Origin: Candidatus Omnitrophota bacterium
Lineage (GTDB): Bacteria; Omnitrophota; Gorgyraeia; Zapsychrales; Fredricksoniimonadaceae
Assembly (NCBI GenBank): GCA_015228785.1
Contig: JADGCU010000015.1
Coordinates: 1 to 35,595, forward strand
DNA: 35,595 nt
Direction of reading: 5' to 3'
Shown: piece after piece, positions 19,678 through 30,649 of the stretch
Position numbering within the stretch: the first letter of the stretch is position 1
Layout of the letters: each line of letters begins with the position of its first letter
The notes under the pieces: generated by a model
Databases searched by the model: none
Seen by the model: the letters and a program-made list of their open reading frames with translations, nothing else
Told to the model about the DNA's origin: nothing
Program-made: the position numbers and the translations under genes

Positions 19678-20444
19678 AGAAAGATACTTCCTTTAACTGA
19701 CCTTAAAAAATCATGATCTGTCGCATCACAATGAATGGGAGCAACAACAACATAACCTTTCTTAAGAAGATAACTGTCTGACTGTCTCTCATTCTTACCA
19801 GCGGGTGGTCGCCCGGTCAACCAATAATATGTCTTTCCTGAAGGAGCCCTTTTCTTCTTAAATTCCCCATGGATCGGGACCTTGCACTGTCTTGTCCAGC
19901 GGATGCCCTTAATCTTCTTGAGATCAATATCCGGAACGTTAATATTCAAAAATGTCCCCCGAGAAAGTCGATGTGAAAGGACCCACCGTGCCATCATAAC
20001 ACCAACTTGAGCTGCGTGTTGAAAACAAGTTGCTCCAAATGAATCCAGGGAGATAGCGATCGAAGGGATCCCCATCAAGGCGCCCTCCCTGGCTGCCCCA
20101 ACCGTTCCAGAATAAAAAATACTGCATCCATCATTACATCCATCATTCACCCCAGAAACAACCAGATCTGGCTTCTTTTTCAAAATCATAGAAACACCAA
20201 ATTTAACGCAATCAGCAGGCGTTCCACTCATAGCATGCGCTGAAAATTCCTTCCGTACAGAAACGCGCTTATGATACAGCGGCTGATATAGCGTAATGGC
20301 CTGAGAGATCGAACTTCTTTCAGATTCCGGCGCCACAACCGTAACGTCTCCTATCTTAACAAGTTCATGATACATCGCCGCAATACCCGCGGCATACACG
20401 CCATCGTCATTCACCAAAAGAATGCGGGGTTTCTTTTTTGCCAT
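19674..20444 (-). CDS. surE: 5'/3'-nucleotidase SurE
   Basis: 256 aa; RILLVNDDGVYAAGI, VVAPESERSSISQAITL, SGTVGAAREGALMGIPSIA; overlaps the downstream gene by 4 nt. Confidence 0.95.
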   Translation of the reverse strand: MAKKKPRILLVNDDGVYAAGIAAMYHELVKIGDVTVVAPESERSSISQAITLYQPLYHKRVSVRKEFSAHAMSGTPADCVKFGVSMILKKKPDLVVSGVNDGCNDGCSIFYSGTVGAAREGALMGIPSIAISLDSFGATCFQHAAQVGVMMARWVLSHRLSRGTFLNINVPDIDLKKIKGIRWTRQCKVPIHGEFKKKRAPSGKTYYWLTGRPPAGKNERQSDSYLLKKGYVVVAPIHCDATDHDFLRSVKGSIFL

Positions 20445-21149
20445 TTATTTCTCCGCCACATAAATCGTCATCGCGCCTAAACAAAGTTTCCGACGCATCA
20501 CATTATTAAACCCAACCTGATGAATGATCTTCATAAAACGATCCCCGGACGGGAACGCCATCCCTGTCGTGGCAAGATATTCATAAGCCTTAACATCCCG
20601 ACTAAAAATAGAAATAAAAATAGGGATAACACACTTCAAATAAAAAGTATGGAACACCGCAAGCAAGAAAGACTCTGGCCTTGACAGTTCCAAAATAATC
20701 AACTTTCCCCCAGGAAAAAGAACCCGATAACTCTCAATAAGGGCGGCCATTAAATCCGGCATATTACGCAAAGCAAACCCAGCCGTTACCGCATGAAACG
20801 ATTCTTCAGAAAAAGGAAGCTTTTGCGCGTCCGCAGTCTCTAGAATAATCTTCGAGGAAAAACCTGCTTGTTGAATGCGCTCACGACCAATATTCATCAT
20901 TTCCTCAGACAAGTCAATGCCAATAATCGATGTGATCCGCGAACAACCCTGAGCCAAAGTGACCGCAACGTGTGCTGTCCCTGCGCCTATATCCAAAACC
21001 TTAAGATCTTCCCCTTTCGGCAAATAGCGCACCATACACCGCCGCCAATAATCATCCATCCCCAATGACAAAAAACGATTCAGAAAGTCATAACGCACCG
21101 ATATGGCATCAAACATCTTGGGAGACTCGGCTTTTGAAGAAATAGTCAT
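20445..21149 (-). CDS. menG: demethylmenaquinone/ubiquinone methyltransferase family
   Basis: 234 aa; MFDAISVRYDFLNRFLSLGMDDYWRR, VLDIGAGTAHVA, TAGFALRNMPDLMAAL, ELSRPE. Confidence 0.9.
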   Translation of the reverse strand: MTISSKAESPKMFDAISVRYDFLNRFLSLGMDDYWRRCMVRYLPKGEDLKVLDIGAGTAHVAVTLAQGCSRITSIIGIDLSEEMMNIGRERIQQAGFSSKIILETADAQKLPFSEESFHAVTAGFALRNMPDLMAALIESYRVLFPGGKLIILELSRPESFLLAVFHTFYLKCVIPIFISIFSRDVKAYEYLATTGMAFPSGDRFMKIIHQVGFNNVMRRKLCLGAMTIYVAEK

Positions 21150-21152
21150 ATA

Positions 21153-22094
21153 TTAGGTGTGGTCGTTAAGAAAATGTTCTACATCCAAGGCCGCCATACA
21201 TCCACTTCCAGCAGATGTTATCGCCTGACGATATCTTTTATCCTGAACATCCCCACAGGCAAAAACACCTTTGACACTTGTTAGGGTCGATCCAGGTACG
21301 GTCTTAACATACCCCGCATCATCCAACTCGATCTGCCCGCCCAAAAAGGCGGTATTGGGGGTATGTCCTATCGCATAAAAAAGACCGCTTGAGGCGATCT
21401 CTGACTCTTCCCCTGTCTTTACATTCTTGATTTTCAAAGAAGACAGAAATTTCTCACCCTTTGCTTCAACAGGAATCGTGTTCCAAAGAATCTCGATCTT
21501 AGGATTATCAAAGGCGCGTTTTTGCATGGCCTTGGATGCGCGCAATTCATCCCGACGGTGCATCAAAATAACCTTACTCGCCGTCTTGGTCAAATGCGAC
21601 GCTTCCTCGATCGCAGAATCCCCCCCGCCAACCACAACCAACACTTTATTGCGAAAGATAGGAAGAGCCCCATCACATACCGCACACGCCGAGATCCCAC
21701 GTTGCCAGAATTTTTCTTCTCCCAGAATATTCATGCGTCTGGCGGTCGCCCCCGTTGCGACAACAATCGCTCTTGCCTCCACTGTCTCCCCGCTATCCAG
21801 AAACAGAGAAAAAGGACGTTTTGAAAGATCAAGGCGCTCCACCGTCTGTGTTTTAATTCGCGCCCCGCACTTCATCGACTGTTCACGCATTCTCACCATA
21901 AGCTCAGGCCCGCTGATACCCTCAGGAAATCCTGGAAAATTCTCAATCTCCGTCGTTGTCGTCAGCTGCCCTCCCGCCGCAATCCCGCCAGCCATCATCC
22001 CTTCAAACAGCAAAGGATTTAAACTTGCTCGGGCTGTATAAATAGCCGCCGTGTGCCCTGCTGGACCTGACCCGATAATAATAACGCTCTCCAT
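21153..22094 (-). CDS. trxB: thioredoxin-disulfide reductase
   Basis: 313 aa; [78 protein letters not shown]. Confidence 0.97.
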   Translation of the reverse strand: MESVIIIGSGPAGHTAAIYTARASLNPLLFEGMMAGGIAAGGQLTTTTEIENFPGFPEGISGPELMVRMREQSMKCGARIKTQTVERLDLSKRPFSLFLDSGETVEARAIVVATGATARRMNILGEEKFWQRGISACAVCDGALPIFRNKVLVVVGGGDSAIEEASHLTKTASKVILMHRRDELRASKAMQKRAFDNPKIEILWNTIPVEAKGEKFLSSLKIKNVKTGEESEIASSGLFYAIGHTPNTAFLGGQIELDDAGYVKTVPGSTLTSVKGVFACGDVQDKRYRQAITSAGSGCMAALDVEHFLNDHT

Positions 22095-22095
22095 A

Positions 22096-23169
22096 TCATG
22101 TCTCCTTTAAAAAAGGTCTCAATTCATCCCGACTTTTAAGGCCATCCGCTTCTTCATGAGTGTCAGAACGTAACAAGATTTCATCGATCTTAACATCAGA
22201 TTTAATCGAGAACCCCAGATCTTTGATCATTTGCAACGTATGGTGATTCGAAGAGCCTCGCGCATTCAAATATCCCTGAAGAAAAAGAGAATTGGCCACA
22301 TACAGCCCCAAAGGCTCAAGCGCCCGCAAGTGGATCTCCCTCCCGGCTGCCATACGGATTTCAGCACGCGGATTCATCAAACGAAACAAACATAATACCC
22401 GAAGGCAATATTCAGGCGTAAGCCCATTTAACGTCTTCAGAGCAATGCCTGGAATAGGAATCAAGAAATTAACAGGAATAGAATCAGTCTGAATATCACG
22501 ATGAATAAGCGCCATCTGAAAAACATCGTCTGCTGTTTCTCCCATCCCAATAATGACACCTGAGCAGATCGCCAAATCGTTGCTCTTGGCCGCCCGCAAC
22601 GTCGCAAGACGATCCGAATAACTGTGTGTTGTACAAATCTTCTTATAGTGCCGCTCCGATGTATTGAGATTGTGATTCAACCGATCGAGACCTGCCGCTT
22701 TCAATTTCTTTGCCTGATCCGATGTAATAACTCCTGGCGACACACAAACCTCAAGAGGCCAATTCTTTTTGATCTCCCGAATGATCTGCGACAAATGATC
22801 AATACGCTCATCTGATGGCCCCGCACCAGAAAAAACCATACAATATCGATGCGCCCCCTGCTCCCAGGCAGCCTTGGCCTCTGCCATGATCTCGGCATCT
22901 GACTTCATCGGATACTGCTCGATCCGCGCACTCGAAGATGTCGATTGCGCACAATACTGACAATCTTCCGAACAAAGCCCATTCTGAACATTATTCAAAA
23001 TGTGGACCGTGACTTCTTTAGAGAAATATTTATGTCGGATCTGATAGGCGGCTGCGACTAATATTAAGAGATCAACTCCATCAGAAGAAAGAACGCCAAG
23101 GGCGTCCGTCTTTGACAAAGGCTCATCACTTAAAGCGTTCTGTAATATTCTTTGACAGGAATCTGACAT
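22096..23169 (-). CDS. bioB: biotin synthase
   Basis: [33 protein letters not shown]. The ORF extends to 23220, but an internal ATG at 23167-23169 ([10 protein letters not shown]) is preceded by TTGGAG. Confidence 0.93.
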   Translation of the reverse strand: MSDSCQRILQNALSDEPLSKTDALGVLSSDGVDLLILVAAAYQIRHKYFSKEVTVHILNNVQNGLCSEDCQYCAQSTSSSARIEQYPMKSDAEIMAEAKAAWEQGAHRYCMVFSGAGPSDERIDHLSQIIREIKKNWPLEVCVSPGVITSDQAKKLKAAGLDRLNHNLNTSERHYKKICTTHSYSDRLATLRAAKSNDLAICSGVIIGMGETADDVFQMALIHRDIQTDSIPVNFLIPIPGIALKTLNGLTPEYCLRVLCLFRLMNPRAEIRMAAGREIHLRALEPLGLYVANSLFLQGYLNARGSSNHHTLQMIKDLGFSIKSDVKIDEILLRSDTHEEADGLKSRDELRPFLKET

Positions 23170-23256
23170 AAATAACTCCAATAAGGAAAACATTCTAATA
23201 TAAAAATAACCCGTCGGCAAATATTTATATAAATATATGAATAAAAATTACTTGCT

Positions 23257-23277
23257 TTTACGATAAAGTGTCGTAAA
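23257..23277. promoter_or_regulatory. 21-bp dyad in the bioB / 601-aa protein divergent intergenic region
   Basis: TTTACGA-TAAAGTG-TCGTAAA, perfect 7-bp arms, 15 bp upstream of the plus-strand ATG. Confidence 0.5.
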
Positions 23278-23291
23278 TTGAGGTAAATAAA

Positions 23292-25097
23292 ATGAGCCAA
23301 ATACAATCGCCCCATACATTCCACATCCCTGTCATGGGGACTGGATTCACAATCGATTCCCCCATCCGGGTTGCCCGCTACGGGATATCCTCTGTCATTT
23401 CCCTTGTTGATGATACCCTTATTGAAGACGTTCGTAAATTCTATGCCAAACGCTACAACGAACCCTACGAGCCTATTGAAAAACATTCCGAAGACTGGCG
23501 TGCACGCCGGATCACCGCATATCTCAACCTCGTTGACAAAATTGTCACAAAACAGGTTGAGGATCTAAAGAAAACCGCTTTCACGGTCGGCAGTGAGATT
23601 ACAAAATATTTCGAATTTCTCCCTAATGAATCCCCCCTCAAGATCCTTTATCATAAGATGTTAAAGACCCAAGATCCAATTGAAAAAACAGCTCTCCAAT
23701 CAGATCTTCGCCAACAAATCGTTACTGGACGAATTGATGTTAACATCATGACCAAATTGGACCGTCTTAATTACGCCAAGGACGGCACTCAGCTTCCAGA
23801 CGAATATTCAGATGCCCTTTCAGCGCTTCGCGGCTATGCCCAGAGCACGCTCACATCAGCCATAGTCCTCTCAGCCGGATTCAACCGTAAGCTTTACTCC
23901 TACATTGAAGAATTCAAAGATTTTTATGCTGATGCAGCAGGCACATTCAAGAAAGAAGTCATCCTAAAGGTCAGCGATTACCGCTCCGCCATCACACAAG
24001 GAAAATTTCTTGTCAAAAAAGGCATCTGGATTTCGGAATTCCGCGTTGAATCAGGCCTAAACTGCGGCGGCCACGCATTTGCCGGAAGCGGCAACCTGAT
24101 GGGACCGATCCTCGAAGAATTCAAACAAAAAAAACAAGAGCTGATCGACCAGCTTGGAGCGATGTATCTGGAAGCCCTAAAACTTAAGAACGCCATCCTT
24201 CCAGAAAAGACACCTGTTTTTCGCCTCACGGCCCAAGGCGGTATCGGCACCCTCAACGAAGATGTTTTTCTAAAACGCTATTATGATGTTGTGTCAACGG
24301 GGTGGGGCTCCCCCTTCCTTCTGGTCCCAGAAGCGGTCCAGATCGATAAAGATACACTGGAGAAACTTGCGGCCGCAGGAGAACAGGATATCTTCTTAAG
24401 CGATGTTTCTCCCATGAACGTCGCCTTTAATAACTTAAGAAATTCTTTAAGCGAAATCAAAAAATGTATTCTCATTAACGAAGGCCATCCCGGAAGCCCT
24501 TGTCTCCTGGGGCATATCGCGAATAACACAGAATTCACCAAGCACCCTATCTGCACCGCCTCACGAACGTATCAAAGCCTCAAATTAAGCGCCCTGAAGG
24601 CCATGGGGCTCCCCAAGGCTGAGTATGATAAACAGGTCGCCAAGGTCACAGCCAAGGCCTGTATCTGCGCCGAGCTCGGCCATGGTGTTTACCTCAATGA
24701 ACATCTTGGGAAAAAGAATGCCAATTCGCCAGCTGTCTGCCCAGGCCCTAACATCGCCTATTTCAATCGTCCCGCAAGCCTCAAAGAAATGATCGACCAT
24801 ATTTACGGCCGCATGAACATCATGCCTTTCAAGAACCGCCCGCATATGTTCATCAAGGAACTCAAACTTAATATCGAACAATTTGAGAAACTGGTCAAGG
24901 AAAGAACTTCTGACAAAAAAGAAGACGCCACGATCGAAGAATTCCGTAAGAATCTTATCGATGGCGTGGAATATTACCGAACCCTTATCCCCAAAATCGC
25001 TGAAGAGTCTCAAGAATTCCGCCGTGACATGCTCCGGCAGCTCGAAGAATGCCAGATAAATATCTTGCGCATCCTTCCCATTTCTGCGCTTGCATAA
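23292..25097 (+). CDS. conserved protein of unknown function, possibly an FMN/TIM-barrel enzyme
   Basis: 601-aa ORF opening with MSQIQSPHTFHIPVMGTGFTIDSPIRVARYGISSV; GLNCGGHAFAGSGNLMGP, FRLTAQGGIGT, GWGSPFLLVPEAV, PICTASRTYQ read as conserved glycine-rich enzyme motifs. Confidence 0.8.
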   Translation: MSQIQSPHTFHIPVMGTGFTIDSPIRVARYGISSVISLVDDTLIEDVRKFYAKRYNEPYEPIEKHSEDWRARRITAYLNLVDKIVTKQVEDLKKTAFTVGSEITKYFEFLPNESPLKILYHKMLKTQDPIEKTALQSDLRQQIVTGRIDVNIMTKLDRLNYAKDGTQLPDEYSDALSALRGYAQSTLTSAIVLSAGFNRKLYSYIEEFKDFYADAAGTFKKEVILKVSDYRSAITQGKFLVKKGIWISEFRVESGLNCGGHAFAGSGNLMGPILEEFKQKKQELIDQLGAMYLEALKLKNAILPEKTPVFRLTAQGGIGTLNEDVFLKRYYDVVSTGWGSPFLLVPEAVQIDKDTLEKLAAAGEQDIFLSDVSPMNVAFNNLRNSLSEIKKCILINEGHPGSPCLLGHIANNTEFTKHPICTASRTYQSLKLSALKAMGLPKAEYDKQVAKVTAKACICAELGHGVYLNEHLGKKNANSPAVCPGPNIAYFNRPASLKEMIDHIYGRMNIMPFKNRPHMFIKELKLNIEQFEKLVKERTSDKKEDATIEEFRKNLIDGVEYYRTLIPKIAEESQEFRRDMLRQLEECQINILRILPISALA

Positions 25098-25155
25098 AAA
25101 TCGGTAAAGAAAAACAATCCACTTCCCTGTCGTTACGCGCAAGGAATGCTTTCTT

Positions 25156-26732
<1,577 letters not shown>

Positions 26733-26807
26733 CCAGATATATATATTCTCTTTTTAAAGACGAAACAGAAGCCTTCATCAACACGTCAATCTCTAGATTA
26801 TCCAATA

Positions 26808-26836
26808 TTGACTAAAATTCGATACTAGCTTAGAAT
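26808..26836 (+). promoter_or_regulatory. candidate sigma70-type promoter TTGACT-N17-TAGAAT for the GltB-like gene
   Basis: TTGACT (26808-26813), 17-nt spacer, TAGAAT (26831-26836). Confidence 0.6.
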
Positions 26837-26861
26837 TCCATAAATTATACACTGCCTTGTT

Positions 26862-26901
26862 CTCTCTGCATTGACGTAGAGAGGATCCGCAATGACGCGG
26901 A
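26862..26901 (+). promoter_or_regulatory. tandem hairpins in the predicted leader of the GltB-like gene
   Basis: CTCTCTGC-ATTGAC-GTAGAGAG (26862-26883) then TCCGC-AATGAC-GCGGA (26886-26901). Confidence 0.45.
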
Positions 26902-26926
26902 AAAACACTAACAAAGGAGATGCTCT

Positions 26927-28570
26927 ATGTCACGTCCCGATCGTACGAACGATGCCATTGGTTCTGTCAACCGTGGCAACCCCTGCGAATCAGGTCTCTG
27001 CACCCTCTGCCGAGCTGACTGCACAGGAAGATGCGAAACCTGGCTATCCAGCCTCAAGGGTCGCAAAATGCTTTACCCGCGTGATTTCGGATATATCACA
27101 TCCGGCAGCGCAAACACATCACAAGAAGGCGTTTCCTACAACTCACTGCGCATCCAGGGATATGTATACGGTGCCAATGGTCTTCCCAAAGGACTTACAA
27201 ACTCTGCAGATGACTGCATCTTCCCTAATGTCAATATAGAAACCGAATTCGGCCAAACAATCAAAACCAAATGTCGCATTCCGATCATGACCGGCGCCTT
27301 GGGTTCCACCTTTGTCGCTGCCAGGTATTGGGATTCTTTCGCGATCGGCGCTGCTCTCGTGGGCTTCCCCATCGTCATTGGCGAGAACGTCGTCGGCATC
27401 GACAAAGCCGCGGTCATTGAAAATGGCAAGATCAAGGTCGCCCCTGAACTTGATCGACGTATCAATAATTACCTGAAATATTATGACGGCTACGGTGCCA
27501 TCATTGTTCAAATGAACGTTGAGGATACGCGTAATGGCGTAGCCGAATATGTCATCAATAAATACGGCAACAAGGTCATGATTGAACTTAAGTGGGGCCA
27601 GGGCGCCAAAGTTATTGGTGGTGAGATCCAGGTCGACAATCTTGATTACGCCATCTTCTTGAAGAAGCGCGGTTATGTGGTTGATCCTGACCCAACCCTG
27701 CCCCAGGTCCAGGCTGCGTTCAAAGCCGGTGCCATCAAGACGATCGCCCGCCACAGCCGTCTAGGGTACACAGACCTCAATTCAGAAGCCAAGGTAGAAA
27801 AGAACTTCATGGATGCGGTAAAATATCTAAGAAAGATCGGGTTCAAGCGCATTTCGCTCAAGACAGGATCTTATGGCATGGAACCCTTAGCCATGGCCAT
27901 CAAATATGCGACCGATGCCAAGCTTGATCTCCTGACGATCGACGGTTCTGGTGGCGGCACAGGCATGAGCCCCTGGAATATGATGGAACATTGGGGGGTC
28001 CCATCCATACTCCTTCATTCAAAAGCCCATGAATACGCAACGATCCTCGCCAAAAAAGGTAAGAAGGTCGTTGATATGGCGTTTGCTGGCGGCCTTGCGC
28101 GTGAAGATCATATCTACAAGGCGCTCGCACTTGGCGCTCCGTTTACGAAACTCATCTGCATGGGCCGCTCGGTCATGATCCCAGGGTATCTGGGTTCAAA
28201 TATCGAAGGCGTACTCCATCCGGAACGGAAAGCCGCTGTCCATGGCCACTGGGAAAAACTCCCCAACGCCATTACCGAGATCGGCGGGACACATCCCGAA
28301 GAGATCTTTGCGGGATATTACGACGTGGAAAGAAAAGTTGGAAAAGAAGCCATGAAGGAGATCCCCTACGGTGCGATCGCGGTCTGGACGCTCGCGGATA
28401 AACTCGCTGCGGGGTTACAACAATTCATGGCCGGATCGAGAAAGTTCTCGCTCAAGGCGATCACACGCAACGAGATCTACTCCGGAAACCGGGAGACAGA
28501 AGCAGAAACTGGCATTCCTTTTATTACGGATGTCGATGACGCAAAGGCGAAGAAGCTTCTCAAAAGTTAA
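26927..28570 (+). CDS. FMN-binding glutamate synthase-family protein (GltB-like domain, no glutaminase domain)
   Basis: 547 aa; DGSGGGTGMSPWNMMEHWGVPSILLHSKAHEY, DMAFAGGLAREDHIYKALALGAP; Cys-rich N-terminus CESGLCTLCRADCTGRC; SD AAAGGAGA. Confidence 0.88.
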   Translation: MSRPDRTNDAIGSVNRGNPCESGLCTLCRADCTGRCETWLSSLKGRKMLYPRDFGYITSGSANTSQEGVSYNSLRIQGYVYGANGLPKGLTNSADDCIFPNVNIETEFGQTIKTKCRIPIMTGALGSTFVAARYWDSFAIGAALVGFPIVIGENVVGIDKAAVIENGKIKVAPELDRRINNYLKYYDGYGAIIVQMNVEDTRNGVAEYVINKYGNKVMIELKWGQGAKVIGGEIQVDNLDYAIFLKKRGYVVDPDPTLPQVQAAFKAGAIKTIARHSRLGYTDLNSEAKVEKNFMDAVKYLRKIGFKRISLKTGSYGMEPLAMAIKYATDAKLDLLTIDGSGGGTGMSPWNMMEHWGVPSILLHSKAHEYATILAKKGKKVVDMAFAGGLAREDHIYKALALGAPFTKLICMGRSVMIPGYLGSNIEGVLHPERKAAVHGHWEKLPNAITEIGGTHPEEIFAGYYDVERKVGKEAMKEIPYGAIAVWTLADKLAAGLQQFMAGSRKFSLKAITRNEIYSGNRETEAETGIPFITDVDDAKAKKLLKS

Positions 28571-28593
28571 CGCCAACTAAACGATCAAAGGCC

Positions 28594-28627
28594 AAAAAGC
28601 CCTTTGCTTAACCGCAAAGGGCTTTTT
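28594..28627. terminator. bidirectional rho-independent terminator between convergent genes
   Basis: Perfect 14-bp stem AAAAAGCCCTTTGC/GCAAAGGGCTTTTT, loop TTAACC, T-tract on both strands. Confidence 0.93.
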
Positions 28628-28654
28628 GTTTACAGAAAACTTTAAGAAATATTC

Positions 28655-30649
28655 CTATGCCTTTCCAGACAATGGCAACGCGATGGTAAAAGTTGTTCCC
28701 TGACCAACTTTACTCACAACAGAAATCGTCCCACCATGTTTCTGAACAATATCATAACTAATGCTTAATCCCAAACCAGTCCCCTGTCCCACCTCTTTGG
28801 TACTAAAGAAAGGCTCAAATACTTTCTTCAGGTTCTGTTCCGGAATTCCAGTGCCTGTATCCTCAATATCCACCTTAACCATTCCCCCATCAAAATAAAT
28901 CCGTATACGAATTTCACCGTGCTTCTCAATAGCCTGAACAGCATTTAAAAGTATATTAATAAAGACCTGACCGATCTGTTGTTTATTACAGGACACCAAA
29001 GGCAAGTCCGAAGCGTATTCCTTCTTTAACACTGTTTTATATTTAATTTCATTATGAACAATCCCTAAAATACTATCCATGATCTGACAAATATCCTCAT
29101 CAGAATGAACAGCGCGCTCATCACGGGCAAATGTCTTTAAATCTCTAATAATACGCTGCATCCTTTCGAGCCCTTCCAAAGATTCCGTATAAATATTTTT
29201 GGCATCCTCCATAAGATAATCCATGTCATATTCCGCTGCCTTCGCATCAATATCCTGAAGAGCCTTACTCACCATATCCGGCGCTCCCTCTTCAAGAGCC
29301 ACAAATAACCCGCCATACAAAGACAAAATCTCTTTCAACTTATCCCAATATTCACGAAGAAGAACAATATTATTAGAAATAAACCCGAGAGGATTATTAA
29401 GTTCGTGCGCAACACCGGCTGCCAGCTGGCCAAGTGCAGCCAGCTTATCGCTTTGTAAAAGCTGATCCCGAACCGATTGAAGGCTATCATACGTCTGAGC
29501 AAGATCCATGACCATATTCTTTAACGCCGTCTCATTACGACGGAGTTCTGACTCGATCTTGTCCTTAGCTTTAATTTCTTCCTCGAGTCTTCTTTTTGAG
29601 AGCAACAGTCTGCGATTCAAGCGCAAGACATAAAACACTACTCCCAACGTCAAGATTAGGAAGGTCACAACACCAAGAATCCTCCATTGATAAAGTCGCA
29701 AGAACTCCTTCTCACTCATCTTGCCGTAATTACGGAATGACCCGTAACTGATTTCACGCAAACATGCGGCCACTGGCATATAACTCAAAGGAATTGTCCA
29801 TCCAGCACAATTCCCCATAACAGCAGCAAGATCATCTTCGGCCATTTCTAATAGCGCGATCAGAACCTCCTTGGAAAGCTTTTCAGTAATGCGGCCTGTC
29901 CGGGCCATAGGCCATTGAGGATAAAAACGCGTACTATATAATACGGAAGGGTTTTCCTGTCCCAACTCAGACACTGACGGATCCCGAATAACGTAAACAT
30001 CCTTCAAATCAATCTTACCTTTTGATGCCATTTGCTCCAGATCGCCAATCGCTACGGAACCAGCATCTACGCGGCCATTGATCACATCTTCCACCACCTG
30101 TTCGGGAGTCCCCACGAATCGCAAAGAACTAAAATCACGAAATGGCTGAATACCTCTATCTTTTAATTCCCGCCACACAGCAAGCCATGCCTCAAAAGAG
30201 TTCTCGTGGATTGTAGCAAATCTCTTACCCTTAAGATCGCTCCAGGAGCGAACTAGTTCATTATTTGTCCTCACAAAAATAACGCCGCCAGAAAGAGATG
30301 AACGCATTGAACCATAATAAACCTCCATGGTTGCAATACGGTCAATGCCAAACTTTTCATTCAAATCATAATACTGCGCAGGATTGGTTAAGACAAAATC
30401 AAGCTCATTGGCACGAACTGCTTTTTCAAGCTCGTAAAAATCCATGGGAATAACTTCAAAATCAGCATTCGGCACTCTATCTTTCAAATAATGTCTTAAG
30501 GGAACCCACTGTAATCGAGCCTGATCCAATGGTTTCAGCGACAAAATGCCAATACGATAAACAAACCGTGGCCCATCCTCAGCGTGTCCAGCAGGAAGCA
30601 GAACAACCAGGAAAAGACATAAGAATGAAATGACCTTATTTCTCATCAA
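28655..30649 (-). CDS. sensor histidine kinase with periplasmic PhnD-like substrate-binding domain
   Basis: 664 aa; signal peptide; YRIGILSLKPLDQARLQWVPLRHYLKDRVPNADFEVIPMDF...FVLTNPAQYYDL; TM IYQWRILGVVTFLILTLGVVFYVLRL; H-box AAGVAHELNNPLGF; HATPase DTGTGIPEQNLKKVFEPFFSTKEVGQGTGLGLSI. Confidence 0.93.
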   Translation of the reverse strand: MMRNKVISFLCLFLVVLLPAGHAEDGPRFVYRIGILSLKPLDQARLQWVPLRHYLKDRVPNADFEVIPMDFYELEKAVRANELDFVLTNPAQYYDLNEKFGIDRIATMEVYYGSMRSSLSGGVIFVRTNNELVRSWSDLKGKRFATIHENSFEAWLAVWRELKDRGIQPFRDFSSLRFVGTPEQVVEDVINGRVDAGSVAIGDLEQMASKGKIDLKDVYVIRDPSVSELGQENPSVLYSTRFYPQWPMARTGRITEKLSKEVLIALLEMAEDDLAAVMGNCAGWTIPLSYMPVAACLREISYGSFRNYGKMSEKEFLRLYQWRILGVVTFLILTLGVVFYVLRLNRRLLLSKRRLEEEIKAKDKIESELRRNETALKNMVMDLAQTYDSLQSVRDQLLQSDKLAALGQLAAGVAHELNNPLGFISNNIVLLREYWDKLKEILSLYGGLFVALEEGAPDMVSKALQDIDAKAAEYDMDYLMEDAKNIYTESLEGLERMQRIIRDLKTFARDERAVHSDEDICQIMDSILGIVHNEIKYKTVLKKEYASDLPLVSCNKQQIGQVFINILLNAVQAIEKHGEIRIRIYFDGGMVKVDIEDTGTGIPEQNLKKVFEPFFSTKEVGQGTGLGLSISYDIVQKHGGTISVVSKVGQGTTFTIALPLSGKA

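Noticed and set aside
21427-22041. 204-aa plus-strand ORF
   Set aside because: Antisense shadow of trxB; low-complexity arginine/serine-rich translation.
24585-25142. 185-aa minus-strand ORF
   Set aside because: Mostly antisense to the 601-aa protein; the plus frame has much stronger protein-like conservation patterns.
27143-27754. 203-aa minus-strand ORF
   Set aside because: Antisense to the GltB-like gene; the valine/aspartate-rich pattern is typical of a shadow frame.
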